From Caballeronia cordobensis (lineage in GTDB: Bacteria; Pseudomonadota; Gammaproteobacteria; Burkholderiales; Burkholderiaceae): a stretch of DNA of 64,000 nucleotides. Below are positions 55,090 to 63,309 of this stretch, piece by piece (positions within the stretch are counted from its first letter, which is position 1; each line of letters opens with the position of its first letter). Location of the stretch: the NCBI RefSeq assembly GCF_001544575.2, contig NZ_FCNY02000003.1, positions 186,001 through 250,000 on the forward strand, written 5' to 3'. The position numbers and the translations under genes are program-made. Below the pieces are notes generated by a model, which worked only from the letters and a program-made list of their open reading frames with translations, was not told the DNA's origin and made no database searches.

Positions 55090-55337
55090 GCTGCCGCCTG
55101 CGCGCGACGCAGTTCATCGACCGCCGCCGCGAGCGAATCGACGCTCGAGAACAGGCGGCGCGTGAGCATGTGGTCGGGAATCTCGATGCCGAATTCGTCT
55201 TCGATAGCGAGCATCACGTGAACCGTGGCAAGCGAGGAGAGACCGGCGGAATAGAGATCGTCGCTGTCGGAGAGCGTGTCGATGGGCACGTCGAGACGAG
55301 CGGACTCGGCGAGGATACGGCGCAATTCAGTTTTCAT
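55086..55337 (-). CDS. Acyl/aminoacyl carrier protein
   Basis: 83 residues from MKTELRRILAESARLDVPID; an in-frame extension to 55373 is not conserved-looking. ACP fold with the phosphopantetheine site in DDLYSAGLSSLATVHVML, Ser35 being the likely modified residue (LSSL instead of the common DSL). EDEFGIEIPDHMLTRRLFSS is the conserved helix II-III region. First gene of the unit ACP, flavoprotein, ligase, DUF1839, GH2. It is the probable substrate of the ligase at 52751-53839. Confidence 0.92.
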   Translation of the reverse strand: MKTELRRILAESARLDVPIDTLSDSDDLYSAGLSSLATVHVMLAIEDEFGIEIPDHMLTRRLFSSVDSLAAAVDELRRAQAAA

Positions 55338-55737
55338 TGTGTGTGTTTTCCCTGTTACCCGACCAACGGTCAATTTAATCCGGACTGCGACGATGAATTC
55401 TTATCGAATGCCGCATTCATTCCGGAACGTGCTGACAGCGGTGTTGTTCTTCTCTCGTGAAGACGGTTTCACGAGCCTCCTCTCACGCACTGCCGTTTTC
55501 TTTGTTTGATCGTATTTAACGGATTTGCGGCACTATGCGTCCGTGCGATGGCGCACGGAGGGCTTCCAAGAGCCATGCGGCGTTATGTGCGATAACCCGC
55601 ACGCTTTTAATCGCCGATATCGTTCAAACTCCTGCTGGCCGTGCTTTACGCAATGCGCGTTGTTTGTCCATATCAATCTTGCAAGTTTTATGCGAGATTG
55701 AAAGCAATCTGAAAATATAAGGACGCGGGTGAGGTAA
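55338..55737. promoter_or_regulatory. Divergent 400-bp gene-free region
   Basis: Sits between the carrier-protein operon (leftward) and the ydcF gene (rightward). It is AT-richer than the rest of the window (for example GAAAGCAATCTGAAAATATAAG near 55700). The small frames here show no family features. It must contain both promoters; I do not identify convincing -35/-10 pairs. GGGAAAAC lies 8 bp upstream of the carrier-protein ATG. Confidence 0.4.
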
Positions 55738-56454
55738 TTGGTACTGATTGCGCTACTGCTTATGTTTGTGTTGCTGTTCGTCGTCTGGAATAAACGGCGC
55801 GCCACGATTTTCTTGCTGGCATGCGCGGTATTCTGGCTGCTCGGAAGCTGGCTTGCGGGCCCGCTCGTGTGGATCGCGAATTCCGGCTTTGGCGTGGCGA
55901 GGGAGCCGCATCTGGGCGCGCGCACGGCGATCATCGTGCTTGGCGGGGGCACGCGCCACGATTTCTACAAGCGTCTCGTGCCCGAAGGCGATGGGATGGC
56001 CCGCATCGATCTCGCGGCATCGCTCTACAGGCGCTGTGTCGAAACGGAAAAGTCGTGCTTCGTCGTCATGAGCGGCGGCAATCCGCAGCATCATGAACAG
56101 AGCGAAGCCGATCTCTATAGCGGCTTTCTGCTCGACGCGGGCGTGAAACGCGCGGATCTCGTCATCGAAAATCAGAGTCTCGATACCTACGAGAACGCGC
56201 GCAATACGGCAAAGCTGCTACGGTCGAGGCAATACGACACGTCGGTGCTCGTTACCTCGTCGCTGCATATGCGCCGCGCGATGCTCGCGTTCGGCAGTTT
56301 CGGCGTGCATCCGCAGCCGGCGGTGGCCTCGATACGCGAACCGGATTCGCGCTGGGTGCTGCGCCCGGCCGCCTTGTTCGATTCGAACCGCGCGTTGCAC
56401 GAGCTGGTCGGCATCGCGCGATTCTATGTCTGGCGATGGATCGGGTTGTATTGA
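55738..56454 (+). CDS. YdcF family (DUF218) membrane-linked protein
   Basis: 238 residues. Starts with TTG at 55738 preceded by GGTGAGG; an ATG eight codons later is possible. Two N-terminal hydrophobic segments (LIALLLMFVLLFVVWN and RRATIFLLACAVFWLLGSWL) then the DUF218 core: TAIIVLGGGTRHDFYKRLVP, SCFVVMSGGNPQHHEQSEAD and VIENQSLDTYENARNTAKLL. Members such as SanA/ElyC act in envelope biogenesis. Divergent from the carrier-protein operon, convergent with uvrA2. Confidence 0.85.
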   Translation: MVLIALLLMFVLLFVVWNKRRATIFLLACAVFWLLGSWLAGPLVWIANSGFGVAREPHLGARTAIIVLGGGTRHDFYKRLVPEGDGMARIDLAASLYRRCVETEKSCFVVMSGGNPQHHEQSEADLYSGFLLDAGVKRADLVIENQSLDTYENARNTAKLLRSRQYDTSVLVTSSLHMRRAMLAFGSFGVHPQPAVASIREPDSRWVLRPAALFDSNRALHELVGIARFYVWRWIGLY

Positions 56455-56467
56455 CGCGATTCGTCAA
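56451..56467. terminator. Short hairpin at the ydcF/uvrA2 convergent end
   Basis: TTGACG, loop CGATT, CGTCAA: a 6-bp stem spanning the ydcF stop codon and reaching the uvrA2 stop region. Weak and without a T-run; reported as a possible terminator only. Confidence 0.25.
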
Positions 56468-59145
56468 CTCGCGCGGCCCGACGAGAGCGCCTCCCTCAGA
56501 TAACCCGCCGTGCGGCTCGTGGCATGCTTCTCGATGCGTTGCGGCGGGCCTTCCACGACGATCTTGCCGCCATCCTCGCCCGCGCCCGGACCGATATCGA
56601 TGACCCAGTCGGACGACGACGCGACCCGCATGTCGTGCTCGACGACGACCACGGTGTTGCCCGCATCGACGAGTCCCTGCAGTTGCGCCATGAGGCGGTC
56701 CACGTCGGCGGGATGCAGGCCCGTCGTCGGTTCGTCGAGGATATAGAGCGTGTCGCCGCGGTGCGCGCGCTGCAGTTCCGTCGCGAGCTTGATGCGTTGC
56801 GCTTCGCCGCCGGAAAGTTCCGTCGCGGGCTGCCCGAGCCGCAGATAGCCGAGACCGATGTCGCGCAGCACGGCAAGCGCGCGCATCACGTTCGGTTCAT
56901 CGGCAAAAAAGTCGCACGCGGCATCGACGCTCATGCCGAGCACGTCGGCGATGTTCTTGCCGTGCCATTCGATCTCCAGCGTCTGCGGGTTGTATCGCGA
57001 GCCGTGACACGTCGCGCAGGACGTGTAGACGCTCGGCAGAAACAGCAGCTCGACGCTCACGAAGCCTTCGCCTTCGCAGGTCGGGCAGCGCCCTTGCGCG
57101 ACATTGAACGAAAAGCGCCCCGCGCCGTAGCGGCGTTTGCGGGCGGCGGGCGTGTCGGCGAAGAGCTTGCGAACGTGATCGAAGAGGCCCGTGTAGGTCG
57201 CGAGATTCGAGCGCGGCGTGCGGCCAATCGGCTTCTGATCGACGCGCACGAGACGCCGGATCGTCTCCATGCCCTCGACGATGCGTCCGCCCGCGGAGGC
57301 GTCGGCGGCTGCGAAGAGCGGGTCCTGCTCGTCGTCCTGGGCGTCGTCGAGCGCGCGTCCGAGCCGTTCGGCGACGAGTTCCGGCAGCGCCTGGCTCACG
57401 AGGCTCGACTTGCCCGAGCCTGAAATGCCGGTGACCGTCGTGAAGGCGCCGAGCGGAAAGGCCGCGTCGATGCCATGCAGATTGTTGCGTGTGATGCCCT
57501 CGATCCTCAGCCAGCCGCGCGGCTTGCGCGCCGCACGTTCGCTCGTCTTCCGCGAGGCGAAAAGATGCGCGCGCGTCTGCGATTCGACGACCGATGCGAG
57601 GCCTGCCGGCGGTCCGCTATAGAGCACGTGTCCGCCGCGTTCGCCGGCGGCCGGACCGACATCGACGAGCCAGTCCGCGCGCCGCATCGTATTCAGATCG
57701 TGCTCGATGACGAAGAGCGAATTGCCCGCCGCCTTCAGACGCTGCAACGCGGCGAAGAGCGCTTCGCTGTCGGCGGGATGCAGCCCCGCGGACGGTTCGT
57801 CGAGCACGTAGACGACGCCGAATAGTTGCGAAGCGAGTTGTGTCGCGAGCCGCAGCCGCTGCAATTCGCCGGATGAGAGCGTCGGTGTCGCGCGATCGAG
57901 CGAGAGGTAGCCGAGTCCGAGATCGATCAGCGTGGCGAGCCGCTCCAGCAAGTCGGCGGCGATGCGCTCGGCGGCAGCGCGTTTCTCGTCGGAAAGGTTC
58001 GCCGTGCGGCGCACATCGGGCGCGGCCTTGTGCGCCGAGCCGCCCGCCGCGACGCGCTGCGCCACAGCCGCGTCGCGCGCTTTCTTCGTGAGCGCGGCGC
58101 CGGGCGCATCGTCGTGAGCGGGCCATTCGCCGCGCGCGATCGGCGCGAGCAGATCGGCGAGACGGTTGAGCGGCAGCCGCGCGAACTCGGCGATGTCGAG
58201 CCCCGCGAAGGTCACGGACAGCGCTTCCTTCTTGAGCCGCTTGCCGTGGCACGCGGCGCAATCGCTGCCGATCATGAAGCGCGACACGCGCTTTTTCATG
58301 AGCGCGCTTTGCGTATGCGCGAAGGTGTGCAGCACGTAGCGGCGCGCGCCGGTGAACGTGCCCTGATAGCTCGGCTCCGCGCCGCGTTTGAGCGCCGCCT
58401 GCGTTTCCTTCGGCGTGAGTCCGGCGTACACGGGGGCGGTCGGCTGCTCTTCGGTGAAGAGAATCCAGTCGCGGTCTTTCTTCGGCAGGTCGCGCCAGGG
58501 GGTGTCGACGTCGTAACCGAGCGTGACGAGGATATCGCGCAGATTCTGCCCGTGCCATGCCGGCGGCCAGGCCGCGATGGCGCGCTCGCGAATCGTGAGC
58601 GAGTCGTCCGGCACCATCGACTTTTCCGTGACTTCGTAGACGCGGCCGAGACCGTGACAGACCGGGCACGCGCCCTGGACCGTGTTCGGCGAGAAATCTT
58701 CGGCGTACAGCATCGGCTGTTTCGGCGGATAGCTGCCGGTGCGCGAATACAGCATGCGCACGAGGCTCGACAGCGTCGTCACGCTGCCGACCGATGACCG
58801 CGCATTCGGCGCGCCGCGCTGCTGCTGGAGCGCGACGGCGGGCGGCAGGCCTTCGATGGAATCGACCTGCGGCACGCCGACCTGCTCGATCAAGCGGCGC
58901 GCATACGGCGCAACCGACTCGAAGTAGCGCCGCTGGGCCTCGGCGTACAGCGTGCCGAACGCAAGCGACGATTTCCCCGATCCCGAGACGCCGGTGAACA
59001 CGACGAGCGCGTCGCGCGGCACATCGACATCGACGTTTTTCAGGTTGTGCTCGCGCGCGCCGCGAACGCGCACGAAACCTGCTCTCGATGCAGATGCGGC
59101 ATCGTCGCGATCGGCTGGCTTGCGGGTGGTTTTACGGACATCCAT
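56464..59145 (-). CDS. UvrA2-type excinuclease ABC ATPase lacking the UvrB-binding insert
   Basis: 893 residues from [20 protein letters not shown]; the extension to 59235 is not supported. Two ABC modules: [20 protein letters not shown] (first Walker A) and [20 protein letters not shown] (second), signature [15 protein letters not shown] and [16 protein letters not shown], and zinc-like CxxC pairs CPVCHGLGR and CPTCEGEGF. After DYLRLLF-equivalent [10 protein letters not shown] the chain goes almost directly to the zinc region; the ~120-residue UvrB-binding domain of UvrA is missing. This is the UvrA2 class, linked to tolerance of DNA-damaging agents. Divergent from the gene at 59300. Confidence 0.9.
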   Translation of the reverse strand: MDVRKTTRKPADRDDAASASRAGFVRVRGAREHNLKNVDVDVPRDALVVFTGVSGSGKSSLAFGTLYAEAQRRYFESVAPYARRLIEQVGVPQVDSIEGLPPAVALQQQRGAPNARSSVGSVTTLSSLVRMLYSRTGSYPPKQPMLYAEDFSPNTVQGACPVCHGLGRVYEVTEKSMVPDDSLTIRERAIAAWPPAWHGQNLRDILVTLGYDVDTPWRDLPKKDRDWILFTEEQPTAPVYAGLTPKETQAALKRGAEPSYQGTFTGARRYVLHTFAHTQSALMKKRVSRFMIGSDCAACHGKRLKKEALSVTFAGLDIAEFARLPLNRLADLLAPIARGEWPAHDDAPGAALTKKARDAAVAQRVAAGGSAHKAAPDVRRTANLSDEKRAAAERIAADLLERLATLIDLGLGYLSLDRATPTLSSGELQRLRLATQLASQLFGVVYVLDEPSAGLHPADSEALFAALQRLKAAGNSLFVIEHDLNTMRRADWLVDVGPAAGERGGHVLYSGPPAGLASVVESQTRAHLFASRKTSERAARKPRGWLRIEGITRNNLHGIDAAFPLGAFTTVTGISGSGKSSLVSQALPELVAERLGRALDDAQDDEQDPLFAAADASAGGRIVEGMETIRRLVRVDQKPIGRTPRSNLATYTGLFDHVRKLFADTPAARKRRYGAGRFSFNVAQGRCPTCEGEGFVSVELLFLPSVYTSCATCHGSRYNPQTLEIEWHGKNIADVLGMSVDAACDFFADEPNVMRALAVLRDIGLGYLRLGQPATELSGGEAQRIKLATELQRAHRGDTLYILDEPTTGLHPADVDRLMAQLQGLVDAGNTVVVVEHDMRVASSSDWVIDIGPGAGEDGGKIVVEGPPQRIEKHATSRTAGYLREALSSGRAS

Positions 59146-59299
59146 GGGCAGGGCGGAATGACGGCCAGACGCGGCGTGGAGGTTGAGAAGGAGATTGAGC
59201 AGCGAGCATGCAGCATGCCATATACCAGATGGCATTTTGCGTTATGCATCTTGCGTGCGGAATGCAAACCGACTGGCGATGAAACCGAAGGAGAGGACA

Positions 59300-59551
59300 A
59301 TGAGGACGGCAGTGTGGAAGGTGTTGCTCGCGGCGGCTGCGAGCATGACGATGGGCGTCTCAGGCGTGGCGCTGGCGCAATCGGGCGGCGGCAATGGGAA
59401 TGGCGGTTCGGGCGGCGGCAATGCGCACGGCGCGGCGACAGCCGGGCCGACCGTTGGCGGCGAAAGTACGTCCGCGCCCGGCAGCGCGCGTCAGGATGGC
59501 GCGCATGTCAAGCACAAGAAGAAGGCGAAGCCCGCGACGCAAACGCAATAA
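59300..59551 (+). CDS. Small glycine-rich secreted protein, unknown function
   Basis: 83 residues from the ATG at 59300, preceded by GGAGAGG. Signal peptide VLLAAAASMTMGVSGVALAQ, then a Gly/Asn/Ser-rich stretch (SGGGNGNGGSGGGNAHG) and a Lys-rich end (VKHKKKAKPATQTQ). No family recognised. It is the kind of small low-complexity exported protein common in Burkholderiaceae. Divergent from uvrA2 (154 bp) and convergent with the hypothetical gene ending at 59585. Confidence 0.72.
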   Translation: MRTAVWKVLLAAAASMTMGVSGVALAQSGGGNGNGGSGGGNAHGAATAGPTVGGESTSAPGSARQDGAHVKHKKKAKPATQTQ

Positions 59552-59584
59552 AGCAATGAAGCCATGACGCGCGGGCGCTGCGGA

Positions 59585-60007
59585 TCAGGCCGCTACGCTT
59601 TCCACGTCGATATCGTCGGTGCCGAGGCGCGAGAAGATGTCGCACACCGCGCGCATCTCGGCTTCGTCGCGAATGCTGACGATCACGCGCGTGATGGCAC
59701 AGGCTTCGTCCGCGTCGTCGCCATCGGCGCCGAACGAGGGCAGGATGTCGTCGCCGGTCATATCGAGGCCGAACGGGTAGTCGTGCGTATCGACCACGCC
59801 GAGATGCTCGCCGTGGCCCGCGTACTCCGCCGCGATCCACTGGGTCTGCGCGTTGTTGCTCTGAGTCTGCGAAGCGTGGAAATCGGCAAAGCCGCTCATG
59901 CTCGCCAGGCGCACCCGGTCGCCCGCGATGCCTTCCGCGCGCAAGTCTTCCAATGCTTCGTCCAGCTTTCGCGCGCCACAGAACGCGCCGCTTACTTCAC
60001 GCATCAT
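59585..60007 (-). CDS. Hypothetical protein, possibly general-stress-like
   Basis: 140 residues from the ATG at 60005-60007, preceded by AAGGAG 7 bases upstream. MMREVSGAFCGARKLDEALE and LRAEGIAGDRVRLASMSGFA give a beta-alpha start similar to YflT-like stress proteins, and the C-terminus (VIVSIRDEAEMRAVCDIFSR) repeats a beta-alpha unit, so a ferredoxin-like alpha/beta fold is likely. Acidic middle (GDDILPSFGADGDDADEACA). No specific function recognised. Confidence 0.7.
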   Translation of the reverse strand: MMREVSGAFCGARKLDEALEDLRAEGIAGDRVRLASMSGFADFHASQTQSNNAQTQWIAAEYAGHGEHLGVVDTHDYPFGLDMTGDDILPSFGADGDDADEACAITRVIVSIRDEAEMRAVCDIFSRLGTDDIDVESVAA

Positions 60008-60596
60008 TGCTCGTCTCCTTGCCTGCCAACCTCGATGCTGCGCCTCAGTATCGCCGTGAACCCGGCGAATGGGAATACGGATGTTCACCGGCTTTCGCCT
60101 GATGGTTGACGGCGACGCGCGAGCAGCGCAACGCATGTGACGAGGCGCACAGACACGCGCCCATACGCACGAAACCAGCCGGTGAACCGCTGTGCTCAGG
60201 CCCGCGAGTGCGCGAGGAGATGGCGAATCCAACGGATGCGGACATGGATTCGCGAGCCGGACGATAAAGCGAACTCGCCCTATACAGACGAGCGCGCACG
60301 GCCGATATGCGGCTGATGCCGCCTGGCTGGCGCGTTTTCACTTCATGCGGTACTTCAACTTTACGCCGCAACCGGCGGTTTATCAACGGGTTGCTTTGTC
60401 CCTAATCGCATGATTTCGAGGTGTTCGTCATCGCCTTACCCGACTCCTGATTCGCTTAATCGTTAAAACGAATGCTGGTTCTAAATCGGCGTGTGCAATG
60501 CGGCGGCATCTTGCGTGCAAAATTCGATAGTCATCGTACAAGCTGTCGCGCGCCCTATAATGGGCCGGTCAGCACACACCATGATCGGCCTTTTCA
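60008..60596. promoter_or_regulatory. 589-bp gene-free region with promoter of the FadR-type gene
   Basis: No convincing gene. A consensus -10 TATAAT lies at 60556-60561, about 36 bp before the GntR/FadR start at 60597; a matching -35 is not obvious. ATCGTACAAG just upstream (about 60533-60542) could be part of a GntR half-site. The left half (60008-60400) is ordinary GC-rich sequence in which I see nothing. Confidence 0.5.
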
Positions 60597-61352
60597 ATGT
60601 CCCAAGCACTCGCGTCCGGCGCGCTTCGCCGCTCCCGCAATCTCACCGAGGAAGTCGTCGCCGAATTGTCTGAGCGGATTCGCAGCGGCGCGCTTCAGCC
60701 GGGCGACAAGCTGCCGACGGAATCCGAAATCATGGCGCAGCTCGGCGTGAGCCGAACGGTCGTGCGCGAATCCATCTCGCGGCTGCAAGCGGCGCGGCTC
60801 GTGCAGACGCGTCACGGCATCGGGACGTTCGTGCTCGAAGCGGGCGATCAGGACCGGTTCCAGATCGAAGCCGCAGGCGATCTCACCGTGCGTGACGTGA
60901 TGGCCATTCTCGAACTGCGCATCAGTCTCGAAGCGGAAGCGGCGGGACTCGCCGCCATGCGCCGCACCGACGACAATCTCGCGCAGATGCGCCGCGCGCT
61001 CGACGAGTTCGAGCGCCTCGTCGAAGCGGGCGAGGGCAACGCCGTCGCCGCCGATGTCGCGTTCCATCTGGAACTCGCGAAGGCAACCGGCAATCGTTAC
61101 TTTCACAGCATCCTGAGTCAGCTCGGCAACACCATCATTCCGCGTACGCGCGTCAACTCCGCGGCGCTCGCGCACAACGATCCGGGCAGCTATCTCGATC
61201 GCGTGAATCGCGAGCACGAAGACATCTACGATGCGATCGAGCGTCGCGATCCCGAAGCGGCGCGCGCGGCCATGCGCATGCATTTGTCGAATAGCCGCGA
61301 GCGCTTGCGGCGTGCGCACGAAGCGTTGTCGAAGTCGCAAGACGCGGGATGA
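60597..61352 (+). CDS. FadR/GntR family transcriptional regulator (FCD domain)
   Basis: 251 residues. N-terminal GntR winged helix: TEEVVAELSERIRSGALQPG then LPTESEIMAQLGVSRTVVRESISRLQAARLVQTRHGIGTFVLE. C-terminal FCD all-helical ligand domain: VRDVMAILELRISLEAEAAG, ADVAFHLELAKATGNRYF with metal-binding Asp/His residues. The ATG at 60597 lacks a clear ribosome site. Usual targets are sugar-acid or organic-acid catabolic operons; none adjoins here, so the regulated genes are unknown. Confidence 0.92.
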   Translation: MSQALASGALRRSRNLTEEVVAELSERIRSGALQPGDKLPTESEIMAQLGVSRTVVRESISRLQAARLVQTRHGIGTFVLEAGDQDRFQIEAAGDLTVRDVMAILELRISLEAEAAGLAAMRRTDDNLAQMRRALDEFERLVEAGEGNAVAADVAFHLELAKATGNRYFHSILSQLGNTIIPRTRVNSAALAHNDPGSYLDRVNREHEDIYDAIERRDPEAARAAMRMHLSNSRERLRRAHEALSKSQDAG

Positions 61353-61377
61353 ACGCCGTCTGAATCAAACGCGAGGT

Positions 61378-61788
61378 CTAGTCCTCGTCGAGCATCACCG
61401 ACAGCGTTCCCGCTTCGCTTTGCACACCCGCATCGAGATCGATCTCGTGCGGCGTCATGGTGGCGATTGCGCGCAGCAGACGCGGCGAGAAGCGCGCGCC
61501 GAATCGCGCAATGTCGGCTTCGCGCGTGGCGTCATCGGCATGAGATAGCGCGCGCAATTCGCTCAACGGCAAGCCAACGAAAAGATCGAGCGGATACGGC
61601 GGCGCATCGGCATCGGCCGACGTTCGCGCTGATTCAGGCGCGCGAATGCGCAAGCCCGGTTGCAGATGCGATTCGAGTTCCATCGTCACTTCATAGCTGG
61701 CTTCGGCCTCCAGCGCCGAATGCGCTTCGCTGCGTAAAAACGGCGCGACGGATTGAAGGCGCGCGAGTTCTTCGTCGGACAGCAGCAT
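61378..61788 (-). CDS. Hypothetical protein of unknown family
   Basis: 136 residues from the ATG at 61786-61788 with AAGGAGAAAATC just upstream; the longer frame to 62007 is not used. MLLSDEELARLQSVAPFLRS, acidic C-terminus SEAGTLSVMLDED. Predicted mixed alpha/beta, no signal peptide, no recognisable motif. Convergent with the FadR-type gene (25 bp between stops). It looks like a real gene because of the ribosome site and codon usage. Confidence 0.65.
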   Translation of the reverse strand: MLLSDEELARLQSVAPFLRSEAHSALEAEASYEVTMELESHLQPGLRIRAPESARTSADADAPPYPLDLFVGLPLSELRALSHADDATREADIARFGARFSPRLLRAIATMTPHEIDLDAGVQSEAGTLSVMLDED

Positions 61789-62223
61789 GATTTTCTCCTT
61801 GAAACTTCGATTCAAGTTATCACGCTCACTCGGCGCTCGCTGACACGGGGCAAGGTCTCGATGAACAATAGTTGGTCGAACGAAATGCAAACGTTTCACG
61901 CGTTTGCCTGAGTGTTTCGTCGCACTCGATTGCCATTGCATATCGATCCGAAACTGACAAAATCGCCATGCAGGCGTCAACCGGACGCTGGTTCGAGCCG
62001 TTATCAAGACGGGCGCAAAACTTTACAGCTAGCGATTGTTTTTAGCACCGTCGGCACCGGTCTTTCATTACGCTAACAAGCCCAGCATTTCTTCCGAGAG
62101 CCTCGTTCGAGGCAGCATTCAATCCCTTGCGTTTTCTTTACGAACCACCAAGGGCAGCAAGCTAGACGAATTATTACCAAATATTTCGGCGCGTCACCGC
62201 CGGAATCGTGGAGAGCAGAGCAC
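61789..62223. promoter_or_regulatory. 435-bp gene-free leader of the surface-glycan cluster
   Basis: AT-richer stretch (for example GAATTATTACCAAATATTTC near 62170-62190) between the minus-strand hypothetical gene and the GT4 gene. Contains the palindrome GCCTCGTTCGAGGC at 62100-62113. No ops/JUMPstart sequence seen. Probably holds the promoter and a long 5' leader of the glycosyltransferase operon. Confidence 0.4.
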
Positions 62224-63309
62224 TTGAAGATCCTACATAGCGAGTCCTCAACGGGATGGGGCGGTCAGGAGATCCGCACGTTGAAGGAGATGGTGGCGCT
62301 GCGCGAAGGCGGCCATACCGTCGAGCTGGTGTGTCCGATCAAGGCGCGCCTCGGGCATCGCTGCAAGGAACTCGGTTTCACCGTGCATCACGCGCGCATG
62401 CGCGGGGGCGGCGACATGCAGTCGATGCTGCACATCGGCGCGTTGCTGCGCCGCCGTCCGTTCGATGTGGTCAACACTCATAGCGGTCATGACAGTCTCG
62501 TCGCGGGCACGGCGGCGCGGCTCGCGCGCACGCCGCTCATCGTGCGCACGCGGCATCTCGCGCTGCCCATTTCTTCGCTCGCCACCTATACGTGGATTCC
62601 GCATCGCGTGATCGCCGTGAGTCACTACGTGCGGCGCTATCTGATTTCGGCGGGCGTCGCCGAGAAGCGGGTGCAGACGATCTATGACGGCATCGTCAAG
62701 CCGCAGCCCGTCGCGCATTCGACGCTGCGCGAGGAACTCGGTCTCGGCGACGATGCGTTCATCGCGTGCATGGTCGCGATCATGCGCGACAAGAAGGGCC
62801 ATGAAGATCTGATCGCCGCGGTGCGTCCGCTGCTCGACACCTATCCGCACCTGCACGTCGTGATGGCGGGCGACGGCGATCTATACGTTCGCATCAAGGG
62901 CATCGTGGAAGGCCTCGGTCTTGCGCATCGCATTCACTTGCTGGGCTTTCGCACCGACGTGCCGAACATCTTCCGCGGCTCCGATCTCTTCGTGCTGCCG
63001 ACGCATCAGGAAGCGCTCGGCCAGGCGTTCATCGAGGCGATGGACGCGGGCTTGCCGGTCATCGGCACGCGTGTCGATGGCGTGCCCGAACTGATCGAAG
63101 ACGACGTGAACGGCCTGCTCGTCCCGCCGCACGATCCGGTTGCGCTGCGCGCGGCGATCGCCCGCATGATCGACGATCCGGCTTTGCGTCAACGTCTTCA
63201 ACGCGAAAGCGTGCGCATCACCGAACGCGGCTTCACCGTCGGCGAAATGGCGCAAGAGACGGCGCGCTTCTATCAACGCGCCTTGCAGGAGCGGGGGCAT
63301 CCGCAATGA
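62224..63309 (+). CDS. GT4-family glycosyltransferase
   Basis: 361 residues with a TTG start (TTGAAGATC) after GGAGAGCAGAGCAC. GT-B fold: N-terminal ILHSESSTGWGGQEIRTLKE (glycine loop), C-terminal donor domain with GDGDLYVRIKGIVEGLGL, LLGFRTDVPNIFRGSDLFVL and EALGQAFIEAMDAGLPVIGT, the EX7E-like segment of GT4/WaaG-type enzymes. Involved in LPS core or exopolysaccharide synthesis in the cytosol. The stop overlaps the deacetylase start by 4 bp. Confidence 0.9.
   Translation: MKILHSESSTGWGGQEIRTLKEMVALREGGHTVELVCPIKARLGHRCKELGFTVHHARMRGGGDMQSMLHIGALLRRRPFDVVNTHSGHDSLVAGTAARLARTPLIVRTRHLALPISSLATYTWIPHRVIAVSHYVRRYLISAGVAEKRVQTIYDGIVKPQPVAHSTLREELGLGDDAFIACMVAIMRDKKGHEDLIAAVRPLLDTYPHLHVVMAGDGDLYVRIKGIVEGLGLAHRIHLLGFRTDVPNIFRGSDLFVLPTHQEALGQAFIEAMDAGLPVIGTRVDGVPELIEDDVNGLLVPPHDPVALRAAIARMIDDPALRQRLQRESVRITERGFTVGEMAQETARFYQRALQERGHPQ

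Noticed and set aside
62100..62113. Palindrome GCCTCGTTCGAGGC as a terminator or operator
   Set aside because: Loop of only 2 bases and no T-run; not enough to assign a function.
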